Part shown: positions 1-6,446 of the stretch, in pieces
Numbering within the stretch: position 1 is the stretch's first letter
Layout of the letters: every line of letters begins with the position of its first letter
Origin: Campylobacterales bacterium
GTDB lineage: Bacteria > Campylobacterota > Campylobacteria > Campylobacterales > Sulfurovaceae
Length of the DNA: 16,221 nucleotides
Direction: 5' to 3'
Assembly (NCBI GenBank): GCA_014763905.1
Contig: JACXUN010000006.1
Location: forward strand, 1-16,221
Translations under genes and position numbers: made by a program
The notes under the pieces: generated by a model
What the model was told of the DNA's origin: nothing
The model's database searches: none
Seen by the model: only the letters and a program-made list of their open reading frames with translations

Positions 1-86
1 ATTATCGGTAAACTATATTGTCTTGCCTCTTTCCTTGCTTGTTCTGATATCTCTTCTTTGAAAATTTCGAGTAAATCTGTTTGCAT
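1..86 (-). CDS. 5' end of an unrecognised gene, cut by the window edge
   Basis: An ATG at 86 on the minus strand opens a frame that stays open for 28 codons to the window edge. The visible peptide begins MQTDLLEIFKEE and is acidic and helical-looking, with many Glu, Lys, Arg and Gln residues. It is too short to assign to a family. A purine stretch (AAGAAGA) a few bases upstream could be the ribosome binding site. A -10-like hexamer about 22 bases upstream supports this as a real start, and an upstream in-frame alternative is closed by a stop. It follows the ClpP-like gene on the same strand after a 240-base gap. Confidence 0.5.
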   Translation of the reverse strand, partial: MQTDLLEIFKEEISEQARKEARQYSLPI

Positions 87-102
87 CACGTCTTCTTTTA
101 AG

Positions 103-117
103 ATGCTATTTTAGCAT
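103..117 (-). promoter_or_regulatory. Putative -10 inside a perfect inverted repeat
   Basis: On the minus strand the hexamer TAAAAT (113-108), preceded by TG-N as in an extended -10, lies about 22 bases before the ATG at 86. It is wrapped in a perfect 6-bp inverted repeat, ATGCTA-TTT-TAGCAT (103-117). A palindrome centred on the -10 would suit a repressor site. No -35 is evident, which is usual in Campylobacterota. This is inferred from pattern only; such palindromes also arise by chance in AT-rich DNA. Confidence 0.35.
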
Positions 118-191
118 ATATTTTAACTCTTTATGAGTATTGGAATGGGTTGAATTAGCACCTATATTAGTTGAATTTAATACATCCTTCT

Positions 192-240
192 CTTGTCTAA
201 AAACTTGTCTATTTTCAGAAAACTATCAATTTTAGACAAG
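192..240 (-). terminator. Terminator or attenuator-like alternative hairpins
   Basis: Read on the minus strand, one left arm (240-233, CTTGTCTA) can pair with TAGACAAG at 211-204, which is followed immediately by five T residues (203-199). That is a weak intrinsic-terminator layout with a 21-base loop. The same left arm, extended to 11 bases (240-230), pairs perfectly with a second copy, TTTTAGACAAG (202-192), and this second pairing would absorb the T run. The structure lies downstream of the ClpP-like gene and upstream of the gene starting at 86. It may end the former, or act as an attenuator for the latter. Confidence 0.4.
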
Positions 241-287
241 AATACAACTTAATATAAAATCCCTTAAAATAGAGGTTTTAGAGCTTT

Positions 288-329
288 TTAGATGGTAAAA
301 ATGTCATCGTAGTAGATACGTATCTTCAT
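288..329 (-). other. 13-codon ORF coupled to the ClpP-like stop codon
   Basis: The ClpP-like gene ends in TAATG, and this ATG opens a frame of only 13 codons, MKIRIYYDDIFTI, before a TAA. The peptide reads like the N-terminus of a normal protein. It faintly recalls the start of YbgC-type acyl-CoA thioesterases, which often begin with a basic strand followed by YYED. The recognisable continuation is absent. It may be a remnant of a formerly co-translated gene, a chance ORF, or a short coupled peptide. The resemblance is too short to support a function. Confidence 0.2.
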
Positions 330-1078
330 TATTTCACCATTGGGCGTAAATTACGCTTCACCGGCATCATCGGTGGATTCTTTTTTCCCTGTTTCTCTTT
401 TTTCTTCTTTTTATTTTTTTTGAGCTTTTTGAGGTATTCGAGTGCGCTCATCTCATACCCTTCTGCGATAACATGGGTTGCAATGCCACGTTTGCAAAGC
501 TCTTTGGCATCCATCCAGTAATCTTTGCCGATTAACATCTGCTGGAACTCCTCTTCGTTCAAAAAGCCTCGTTTGACAATCAGATCATAAAAAAATCGTT
601 CCAGCTTTTTGGAGGTGTGATCGACATGGCTTTTGACCTCGTCGCCTTTGCCGTGAGAGCCGTGTGAATAGGTATGAAACATCAAGTCGGAGTAAGGATA
701 AACCACCCGTTTATCTGCCATACAGAAGAGCAGAGCACCCATGCTGTAGCCCATATTGTCAAGGTAACTAACAGTTCGACCGTAGAACTTCTCTTGAATG
801 AGGTTATAAAACTGCTGTCCTTCATTGACCAATCCACCGCCGGAGTTGATCATCAGCTCCAGATAATCTTTGTCAGATGCTTCTCTCAGCTCATTAAATA
901 CGGAGTGCAAGCCTTTTTTGAGTTCAAAAAAACGACCGATATAGACACGGAATCGTCGATGTTTAGGAGTAATCTCATAGATATTCCGCTCTTTGTTGAT
1001 GACTCGTTTGTGTTCTTGAATGGTTTCTACATAGAGTGTGTGTTGTTCGCTGCTGGTCTCTTTTTTACTATCTATCAT
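329..1078 (-). CDS. ClpP-fold serine protease with a lysine-rich C-terminal tail
   Basis: This 249-residue protein has the ClpP/crotonase-fold signature: an oxyanion-hole loop INSGGG (residues 77-82), a nucleophile region GYSMGA with Ser112, a His at 135 in MFH, and Asp186 in KDYWMDA. The last corresponds to Asp185 of E. coli ClpP by its distance from the conserved Ala-Glu and GLVD-like segment. The triad is therefore complete. It differs from housekeeping ClpP in its roughly 40-residue N-terminal extension and in a tail after residue 215 that is very rich in Lys (KKNKKKKKEK), suggesting nucleic-acid or acidic-partner binding. Similar ClpP-like proteases occur in phages as head-maturation proteases and in scattered bacterial genomes, but no phage genes are nearby. 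There is no signal peptide. The start has an upstream TGGAG and a TATAAT promoter. The substrate is unknown. Confidence 0.8.
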   Translation of the reverse strand: MIDSKKETSSEQHTLYVETIQEHKRVINKERNIYEITPKHRRFRVYIGRFFELKKGLHSVFNELREASDKDYLELMINSGGGLVNEGQQFYNLIQEKFYGRTVSYLDNMGYSMGALLFCMADKRVVYPYSDLMFHTYSHGSHGKGDEVKSHVDHTSKKLERFFYDLIVKRGFLNEEEFQQMLIGKDYWMDAKELCKRGIATHVIAEGYEMSALEYLKKLKKNKKKKKEKQGKKNPPMMPVKRNLRPMVK

Positions 1079-1114
1079 CGCAATACTCCATGAAACTCAA
1101 TTTTTTAATTCAAT

Positions 1115-1120
1115 ATTATA
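1115..1120 (-). promoter_or_regulatory. -10 box for the ClpP-like gene
   Basis: A consensus TATAAT on the minus strand lies 37 bases upstream of the ATG at 1078. It is preceded by a T-rich run, as expected for Campylobacterota sigma-70 promoters, and no -35 is visible. A TGGAG ribosome binding site sits between it and the start. Confidence 0.55.
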
Positions 1121-1243
1121 GCTAAATAACACTTTTTAAATTTGAAAGATCGTCATGAAAAGATATAGTGTGAGCAAATATATCATAAAAATTGTTTGAA
1201 AAAATTAATTCGATATTTATATTTATTTTAATGTTTTATTGTG

Positions 1244-1249
1244 ATAATA
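1244..1249 (+). promoter_or_regulatory. Putative -10 box for arsC
   Basis: The hexamer GATAAT, preceded by a strongly T-rich stretch, lies about 64 bases before the arsC ATG at 1313. It is back-to-back with the minus-strand promoter of the ClpP-like gene, so 1079-1312 is a divergent promoter region. No ArsR-like dyad was recognised there. Confidence 0.4.
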
Positions 1250-1312
1250 TGTTGAAACTTTTATTGAAAAAGTAATAAATGAAACTTGATTAAAATAGAG
1301 GGAAAGATTTCC

Positions 1313-1711
1313 ATGAAAAAAGTACTGATTTTATGTACCAAGAATAGTTGTCGCTCCATTGTTGCCGAAGCGTTGATCAATAAATACCTCAATAATATGC
1401 GAGCCTATAGTGCCGGAATTGAGATTGCCGGAGAAATTGATCCGTATGCGAAACAGGCTTTGGAGAATGAAGAGGCGTGGAGCGATGAGTATTATTCAAA
1501 AACTTTAGATAAAATTATAGATACAGAGTTTGATCTGGTGATTACCGTGTGTGGTGATGCAGAAGAGAAGTGTCCGGCCTTTCCTAAAAAAGTAGAAGTC
1601 ATTCATATCGGATTTGAGAACCCGGAAGGGGAAGCTTTTGAAGCGTATGAACAGTCTCTACAGGAGATCAAAGAGAAGCTTTTGCCGATCGTCCGCAAAA
1701 AGATGTCTTAA
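1313..1711 (+). CDS. arsC: Arsenate reductase, thioredoxin-coupled LMW-PTPase fold
   Basis: This 132-residue cytosolic enzyme belongs to the low-molecular-weight tyrosine-phosphatase-like arsenate reductases, which reduce arsenate to arsenite through a relay of three cysteines. The P-loop CTKNSCR (Cys8 to Arg14) fits CX5R, and the relay cysteines are Cys80 and Cys87 in VCGDAEEKCPAFP. All three redox cysteines are therefore present, which favours thioredoxin-coupled recycling. Position 10 is Lys, where the usual P-loop has Gly (CTGNSCRS). The chosen ATG has GAGGGA 9-10 bases upstream. A TTG at 1286 would add nine residues before the fold, and is unlikely because the ribosome binding site lies within that extension. 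No arsenite exporter or ArsR regulator is visible next to it. The alternative function is protein tyrosine phosphatase, but the CGDAxxxCP segment argues for arsenate reductase. Confidence 0.87.
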   Translation: MKKVLILCTKNSCRSIVAEALINKYLNNMRAYSAGIEIAGEIDPYAKQALENEEAWSDEYYSKTLDKIIDTEFDLVITVCGDAEEKCPAFPKKVEVIHIGFENPEGEAFEAYEQSLQEIKEKLLPIVRKKMS

Positions 1712-1773
1712 ATAAAAAGATATCATAAACCGATCCGACTCAGACTATCAATAGGATAATAAGTTGTTATAGA

Positions 1774-2376
1774 ATGAGTAAACAAGAGAATTTCAGAACG
1801 AAAATTATCGGGGGAGAGTTCAAAGGGAAGTATATCGAGATACCGAATATCTCGACAACCCGAAGCTCCAAATCGATTTTAAAAGAGTCACTGTTTAATA
1901 CGCTGCAGTTTGACATTATCGACAAAAACTTTGTCGAAGTCTTCTCAGGAAGCGGTTCGATTGGGTTAGAAGCATTGAGTCGGGGGGCAGGGGCTTGTTA
2001 TTTTATCGAATATAACAAGACCGCCTATAAAGTACTTCAAGCCAATATCAATGAACTCGATCCCAGTCGGTGTTATCACTTTTTCGGTGACAGCTTTGAG
2101 AAGTTTGATACGGTATTGAATCTCTTAAAAAAGAGTGAGAAGAAGAGCTATTTTTACTTTGATCCGCCTTTTTCGACGAGAGATGGAATGGATAGTGTCT
2201 ATGATAAAACGATTGAGTTGATCCAAAAGATCGATCCGGGGAGCTGTGAAATGGTGGTTGTCGAACATATGACCAATTTGACATTGCCAGATGAGATCGG
2301 TGCGTTGGTGCAGGTCAAACGTAAAAAGTTTGGACGCTCCTCTCTAACCTACTATCAAGCCAAAGAGCAAGGGTAA
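1774..2376 (+). CDS. rsmD: RsmD-family 16S rRNA (guanine-N2) methyltransferase
   Basis: This 200-residue protein matches RsmD, which methylates N2 of G966 of 16S rRNA on the assembling small subunit using S-adenosylmethionine. Visible features are the N-terminal IIGGEFKGK start motif (11-19), a TTRSSK segment corresponding to the family's R-P-T basic region (28-33), and SAM-binding motif I EVFSGSGSIGLEALSRGA (55-72). The acidic motif II end is FIEYN (77-81), and the catalytic DPPF is at 130-133. Length is normal for the family. The ATG at 1774 is the first possible start in frame and has no good ribosome binding site: an AGGAT is 16 bases away, and a GATAAT at 1755-1760 could even give a nearly leaderless transcript. 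The NYN-domain gene follows after 8 bases and is probably co-transcribed. Confidence 0.88.
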   Translation: MSKQENFRTKIIGGEFKGKYIEIPNISTTRSSKSILKESLFNTLQFDIIDKNFVEVFSGSGSIGLEALSRGAGACYFIEYNKTAYKVLQANINELDPSRCYHFFGDSFEKFDTVLNLLKKSEKKSYFYFDPPFSTRDGMDSVYDKTIELIQKIDPGSCEMVVVEHMTNLTLPDEIGALVQVKRKKFGRSSLTYYQAKEQG

Positions 2377-2384
2377 CAATAGCT

Positions 2385-3107
2385 ATGAAGCATGAAGATC
2401 GTATCGCTCTCTTTATCGATTCGGACAATATCTCCTATCGAGCCATCGAGGGGATACTCAATGAACTAAGCAAATACGGTGTGGTCAATATCCGTCAAGC
2501 ATACGGAAACTGGACCAAAGAGAATCTCAAAAATTGGCAGGAGAAACTGCTGGAGTTTGCTATCAAGCCGATTCAGCAGTTTGATTATAGCAAAAACAAG
2601 AATGCTACCGATATCCTCATGACGATTGATGTAATGGATCTGCTGCACACCAAAAAGATTGATGCGTTTGCCATTGCGACCAGTGACAGTGATTTTACGC
2701 CGGTAGTCATGCGGGTTCAGCAGGATGGTATCAAGGTGTTTGGATTTGGAGAGAGAAAAACACCCAAGCCTTTTATTGCTGCTTGTTCACAATTTATCTT
2801 TACCGAACAGTTGATGCAGAGTCAAGTCCAAATAATGGAATCACCTAAAAAGAACACCGCCGATCTCAAACAGGATCGATGGCTCTGTAATCTGCTGCTC
2901 AATGCCTATCAGCAGACAATGGATGAGTTTGGCTGGTCAAATCTCGCCGATATGGGACACTATATCAGTAACAACAGTTCATTCTCTCCTCTCAATCATG
3001 GGTATAAAAAATTGAGTTCACTGCTTAGAGCTATTGATCTGTTTGATATCTATATGGATGAGGATAGCAAACAGATGAGTGTACGAGATAAAAACTACAC
3101 CGCATAG
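2385..3107 (+). CDS. NYN-domain putative ribonuclease with C-terminal OST-HTH/LOTUS domain
   Basis: This 240-residue protein has two parts. Residues 5-145 form a NYN (PIN-like, LabA/DUF88 type) domain with the metal-binding acidic set: FIDSDN (Asp12, Asp14), NATDILMTIDVMDL (Asp76 and Asp82) and TSDSDF (Asp101, Asp103). It continues into the GIKVFGFG strand. Residues 164-235 resemble an OST-HTH/LOTUS winged-helix RNA-binding domain, ending in a short IYMDEDSKQMSVRDK tail. Proteins of this architecture are thought to be metal-dependent RNases that recognise structured or modified RNA. Its place right after rsmD, with 8 bases between them, suggests an rRNA or translation-linked role, which is inference. 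There is no signal peptide. An AAGGG within the end of rsmD can serve as ribosome binding site. Confidence 0.82.
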   Translation: MKHEDRIALFIDSDNISYRAIEGILNELSKYGVVNIRQAYGNWTKENLKNWQEKLLEFAIKPIQQFDYSKNKNATDILMTIDVMDLLHTKKIDAFAIATSDSDFTPVVMRVQQDGIKVFGFGERKTPKPFIAACSQFIFTEQLMQSQVQIMESPKKNTADLKQDRWLCNLLLNAYQQTMDEFGWSNLADMGHYISNNSSFSPLNHGYKKLSSLLRAIDLFDIYMDEDSKQMSVRDKNYTA

Positions 3108-3142
3108 CTGAAAAATCATCATTAGAAATCGTATTATTTTGT

Positions 3143-3148
3143 TATAAT
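3143..3148 (+). promoter_or_regulatory. -10 box for the vWA-FluC operon
   Basis: A consensus TATAAT in the 89-base gap after the NYN gene lies 48 bases before the vWA ATG, preceded by a T-rich stretch. AAAGGA at 3186-3191 is the ribosome binding site. The expected leader is about 40 bases and shows no fluoride-riboswitch-like conserved segments. Confidence 0.55.
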
Positions 3149-3196
3149 AATATAAAATTATTTTAATTTTATTAACCTCAGATTTAAAGGATAGAA

Positions 3197-4957
3197 ATGA
3201 AAAAGATTTTATTAACACTTTTAGTTATAAGTCTGACACTATTGCATGGAATGACGAAACGAACAGGTTCTAATCAGGTCGATGATTGGGAGTATAATGC
3301 AACCGAAGAGATGCAAGACAGTCGAAGCATGAGTGTGACGATGGCGGCAGCTCCGGTTCCTAAATCGATGTCGATTGCTCCGAAGAAAATTGGCTTAGCC
3401 GTGGGTGGAGCCAAAGATACCGAAAATTTTGAAGCCAATATCGATAACGGTTATCTTCCAAAATATGATTCAATTACTTATGAAGGGCAGTTCTATAATC
3501 ACTTCTTCGATACCAGTCTCAAAGGTGGAACGTGCCAAGATCTTTTCTGTCCAAGCTACTCAACGGCAAAACGAATCAATCCATTCTCCAAAGAGGAGGA
3601 GTATTTTCTCTCAGTAGGACTCAACTCCGGTATCAATGAAAAAGATTTCCAACGCAAAAAATTGAATCTGGTTGTGGTATTGGATATCTCCGGTTCAATG
3701 GGAGCAGGTTTTGACAGTTATTATTATGATCAGAGCGGAAATCGTGTAGAGACCAATGAAAAAGAGTCTAAGAAAAAGATGCAGATTGCGACGGAATCAA
3801 TCGTAGCCATGTTGGCTCATCTTAAAGATGACGACCGAGCTGGTATTGTACTGTTTGATCACAATGCCTATCGAGCCAAACCCTTGCGTCTGGTCGGTGA
3901 TACGGACAGAGAAGCAATTCGAGATCATATTTTGGAGCTAGAAGAGCGTGGCGGAACGGATTGGAGTGCCGGGTATGAAGAGGGGGTTAAACTCTTTGAT
4001 GATATTACACTCGATCCGGCGTATGAGAACCGTATCGTTTTCTTAACCGATGCGATGCCAAATCGTGGAGAGTTAAGCGATGACAAACTCTTCGGTATGG
4101 CGAAAAAAGCGAGTGAAAAAGGAATACATACCACCTTTATCGGTGTCGGTGTCGACTTCAATAATGACCTCGTCGAATATGTCTCTAAAACCAAAGGAGC
4201 CAATTACTTCTCGGTTCACTCTTCCAAAACATTCAAAGAGCTTTTGGATGATGAATTTGATTATATGGTGACACCGCTGGTTTATGATCTAACCTTAAAG
4301 CTTGACAGTCGACAGTATGATATTGAGGGAGTTTATGGTTCACCGGAAGCCAAATTGGCAACCGGAGAGATCATGAAAGTCAATACCCTTTTCCCTTCTA
4401 AAACAGAGGGGGATGAGACCAAAGGCGGTGTCGTACTCTTGAAGCTGAAAAAGGTTGGTTCCGGTTCGGATGATATCAAATTGAGTGTCTCCTATACCGA
4501 TGTGAACGGTAAATCATTCAGCAATAGCGGTTCGGCAAAATTTGAAAACTATAAAGGCAGTTATTACTACAACGGCGGTATCCACAAAGCGATTTTGGTT
4601 AGTGACTATGTAACCGTGATGAAAAATTGGATCATGGATGCCAGAGCCGGTTGTAACGATCAAGTGAAATGGGTGATGGAGGATTATCCGTCGATTATGA
4701 AGCGTTGTACCGTATTCCCACCGAAACGACCGCTCTTCCCGACGATCAAAACATGGGAACGCAGCTCTTGTAAACTCAAAGTGAGTGAGGGGTATCAAAA
4801 ACTTTTCTATACCTTTAAAGATTACTATGAAAAAGAGATGAACAAACTGAATGATAGGTCATTGGAAAAAGAGCTTGATATTCTCAACAAACTTTTAAAA
4901 CTCAAAGCTGAACCATTTGATCCAAAACCGATTGACGATTGGCAGTTTAGAAAATAA
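3197..4957 (+). CDS. Exported von Willebrand factor type A domain protein, YfbK-like
   Basis: This 586-residue protein begins with a basic-hydrophobic signal sequence (residues 1-18, LLTLLVISLTLLH), so it is probably exported; no lipobox Cys was found. A low-complexity Ser/Met/Ala/Pro linker (40-65) leads into a YfbK-like N-terminal region (about 85-150). The vWA domain (157-350) carries an intact MIDAS metal site: DISGS (Asp163, Ser165, Ser167), Thr254 in GGTDWS, and Asp285 in FLTDAM. A beta-rich region (360-450) and a helical C-terminal domain (455-586) with three cysteines (486, 504, 525) follow. vWA proteins of this type bind ligands through a divalent metal and often act in envelope complexes or with AAA+ partners; no MoxR ATPase is present here. 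It is followed by fluC with a 1-base overlap. The ligand is unknown, and the C-terminal domain is not one I recognise securely. Confidence 0.8.
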   Translation: MKKILLTLLVISLTLLHGMTKRTGSNQVDDWEYNATEEMQDSRSMSVTMAAAPVPKSMSIAPKKIGLAVGGAKDTENFEANIDNGYLPKYDSITYEGQFYNHFFDTSLKGGTCQDLFCPSYSTAKRINPFSKEEEYFLSVGLNSGINEKDFQRKKLNLVVVLDISGSMGAGFDSYYYDQSGNRVETNEKESKKKMQIATESIVAMLAHLKDDDRAGIVLFDHNAYRAKPLRLVGDTDREAIRDHILELEERGGTDWSAGYEEGVKLFDDITLDPAYENRIVFLTDAMPNRGELSDDKLFGMAKKASEKGIHTTFIGVGVDFNNDLVEYVSKTKGANYFSVHSSKTFKELLDDEFDYMVTPLVYDLTLKLDSRQYDIEGVYGSPEAKLATGEIMKVNTLFPSKTEGDETKGGVVLLKLKKVGSGSDDIKLSVSYTDVNGKSFSNSGSAKFENYKGSYYYNGGIHKAILVSDYVTVMKNWIMDARAGCNDQVKWVMEDYPSIMKRCTVFPPKRPLFPTIKTWERSSCKLKVSEGYQKLFYTFKDYYEKEMNKLNDRSLEKELDILNKLLKLKAEPFDPKPIDDWQFRK

Positions 4958-5343
4958 TGCAGTGGGGAGTACTCCTAAGTGTCGGGATCGGTGGTTTTAT
5001 CGGTGCTGTTTCCCGTTTTTTATTAGCCGGATGGGTACAGAAGGTTACCCACTCGGCATTTCCCTTCGGAACGCTGAGTGTTAATATCATAGGCAGCTTT
5101 TTTATCGGTTTTCTCTTCTTTTATGTACAGCAGGAGAATTTTCCTACTGCATTAAAACTCTTTCTTGTCACAGGATTGTTAGGTGCTTTGACGACTTTTT
5201 CTACTTTTTCTTTAGAGACATTGGTACTGTTTCAGCAGCAGATGTGGGTAAAAGCGGGGTGTAATATCCTTCTGAATGTAGGGTTGTCTCTTTTGGCTAC
5301 TTTATTTGGGGTGTTTGTTTTTAAGAAGGTTTTTGGAATTTGA
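4957..5343 (+). CDS. crcB: FluC/CrcB fluoride ion channel
   Basis: This 128-residue membrane protein has the four-helix Fluc layout (helices about 4-25, 36-58, 66-93, 98-122). Its signatures are GGFIGAVSRF (12-21, Arg20), FPFGTLSVNIIGSF (35-48, Asn43) and the central TTFSTFS (79-85), whose Phe81 and Phe84 match the Phe box lining the fluoride pore. Fluc channels are dual-topology dimers that let toxic fluoride leave the cytoplasm; this is a single-gene version. Its ATG overlaps the stop of the vWA gene (TAATG), so translation is probably coupled and expression should follow that promoter. No fluoride riboswitch precedes it. It converges with the CitE-like gene with only 3 bases between the two stop codons, leaving no room for a terminator. 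Confidence 0.93.
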   Translation: MQWGVLLSVGIGGFIGAVSRFLLAGWVQKVTHSAFPFGTLSVNIIGSFFIGFLFFYVQQENFPTALKLFLVTGLLGALTTFSTFSLETLVLFQQQMWVKAGCNILLNVGLSLLATLFGVFVFKKVFGI

Positions 5344-5346
5344 ATA

Positions 5347-6270
5347 TTAACTATTAATTTCCAAAGCCAAAATTGCGTCCCGATAGATCGGCTCATCGAT
5401 AAATCCATATTGCTCATCCATAAAGCCATTCTCTCCTCGTGCCGCTGAGGCTTCGAATGCGATTTTGATATGTTGAGCTCTTTTAATAGCGGCATCACTT
5501 TGGCCAAAAACTTCATTAGCAATCTCGACCTGTAATGGACCCATGCAGGCTTTGGTGGTAAATCCCATTTGCTTTTCAATTTCGCACCATTTTCTGAAGC
5601 TCTGCGTGTCGTTGTACTCTTGGAACATAAAAGAGATCGGATTGACTCCGGCGATCTTGGCATCCACCAGAAACTTGCTGAGGATATAGTGGATAGTCGG
5701 ATTGTTAAACTGTATAAGTGATTGAGGCAGTCCTAAAGAGGTTAGCAGATCAAGTATTCCTAAATTTGCTGTCGTAAATCGTGGTATATCATTAAAGTTA
5801 GCCAATTGATCAAATGCGTCTTTGGTCTCTAATGAGATATGAATCTCTTTGTCACGGCTCAGTAATGTGTCGATTTTCTGAAGCTCTGCTTTGGTTTTGA
5901 CTTTAGAGACACGTATGGCATCAAAGGCAAAATCGTTGAGAAAAGCGATCTCTTCTCGACCTCCTTCATCAAAAGGATTGGTGCGTACGATAATAAAGCT
6001 CTTGGCAGTTTCCAGATGGGAGAGAAATAGAGCAATATTATAGAGGGCTTCCTTCTTTCGGCTTGGGGCGATGGCATCTTCGAGATTGAGTGTAATCATA
6101 TCGGCTTCGAGATTATCAATACGATTGATATGCTTTAGCCGTAGGGGATTGAGCATCATATTGGAGCGATATAACTTCTTGTCAGCCGGTTTTTTTCGTT
6201 TATCACCCAAATGGTTAAGTCGCTCCTCAATGGAAAGTGTTTCAATAAAATCAAGTGAGTTAAAGATCAT
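5347..6270 (-). CDS. CitE-like HpcH/HpaI-family lyase
   Basis: This 307-residue protein belongs to the HpcH/HpaI aldolase and CitE/malyl-CoA lyase TIM-barrel superfamily. Signatures are LNLEDAIAP (61-69), the substrate-binding Arg in IIVRTNPF (Arg96), Glu148 in SLETKDAF and Asp174 in GILDLL as likely Mg ligands, and the closing FTTKACMGPLQVEIANEVF (237-255). The family usually has a KxCIHPxQ element at that last point; here it reads KACMGPLQ. An N-terminal extension of about 30 residues contains a basic RKKPADKK stretch. It stands alone, without citrate-lyase CitD or CitF subunits, so it may cleave a CoA thioester such as malyl- or citramalyl-CoA, or have a beta-methylmalyl-type role. The substrate cannot be read from sequence. 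AAGGAA lies 6 bases before the ATG. It is divergent from the HIT gene. Confidence 0.8.
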   Translation of the reverse strand: MIFNSLDFIETLSIEERLNHLGDKRKKPADKKLYRSNMMLNPLRLKHINRIDNLEADMITLNLEDAIAPSRKKEALYNIALFLSHLETAKSFIIVRTNPFDEGGREEIAFLNDFAFDAIRVSKVKTKAELQKIDTLLSRDKEIHISLETKDAFDQLANFNDIPRFTTANLGILDLLTSLGLPQSLIQFNNPTIHYILSKFLVDAKIAGVNPISFMFQEYNDTQSFRKWCEIEKQMGFTTKACMGPLQVEIANEVFGQSDAAIKRAQHIKIAFEASAARGENGFMDEQYGFIDEPIYRDAILALEINS

Positions 6271-6418
6271 GATGGTTCCTTGCTATTTTATATCAAAAGC
6301 GGTAACTTTTGTTTCACATTTCAGACAATTTCTGAAGTCACTGCTTCTTAAATGGTATCAAATTGAGTAAAATGATAGCAATAAATTTATTTAATTGAAC
6401 AAATTTTTCTCACTATGT

Positions 6419-6424
6419 TATAAT
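6419..6424 (+). promoter_or_regulatory. -10 box for the HIT-SIR2 pair
   Basis: TATAAT lies 22 bases upstream of the HIT gene ATG at 6447, following a T-rich block (AAATTTTTCTCACTATG). This implies a leader of only about 16 bases that contains the GGGGA ribosome binding site at 6438-6442. The 176-base divergent region 6271-6446 also has to hold the promoter for the CitE-like gene; a TATAAA on the minus strand at 6292-6287 is very close to that start and is uncertain. Confidence 0.6.
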
Positions 6425-6446
6425 AGAAACAAAAAATGGGGAAAAC

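Noticed and set aside
674..1093. Long plus-strand ORF opposite the ClpP-like gene
   Set aside because: No motif, no ribosome binding site, and wholly antisense to a gene with intact catalytic residues.
3107..3196. Fluoride riboswitch for fluC
   Set aside because: The leader between the -10 and the vWA start is only about 40 AT-rich bases, and the conserved G-rich and C-rich segments of the crcB motif are absent; fluC itself has no leader.
5232..5663. Minus-strand ORF across the end of fluC and the CitE-like gene
   Set aside because: It overlaps two well-supported genes in another frame and has a shadow-like basic, Ser-rich composition.
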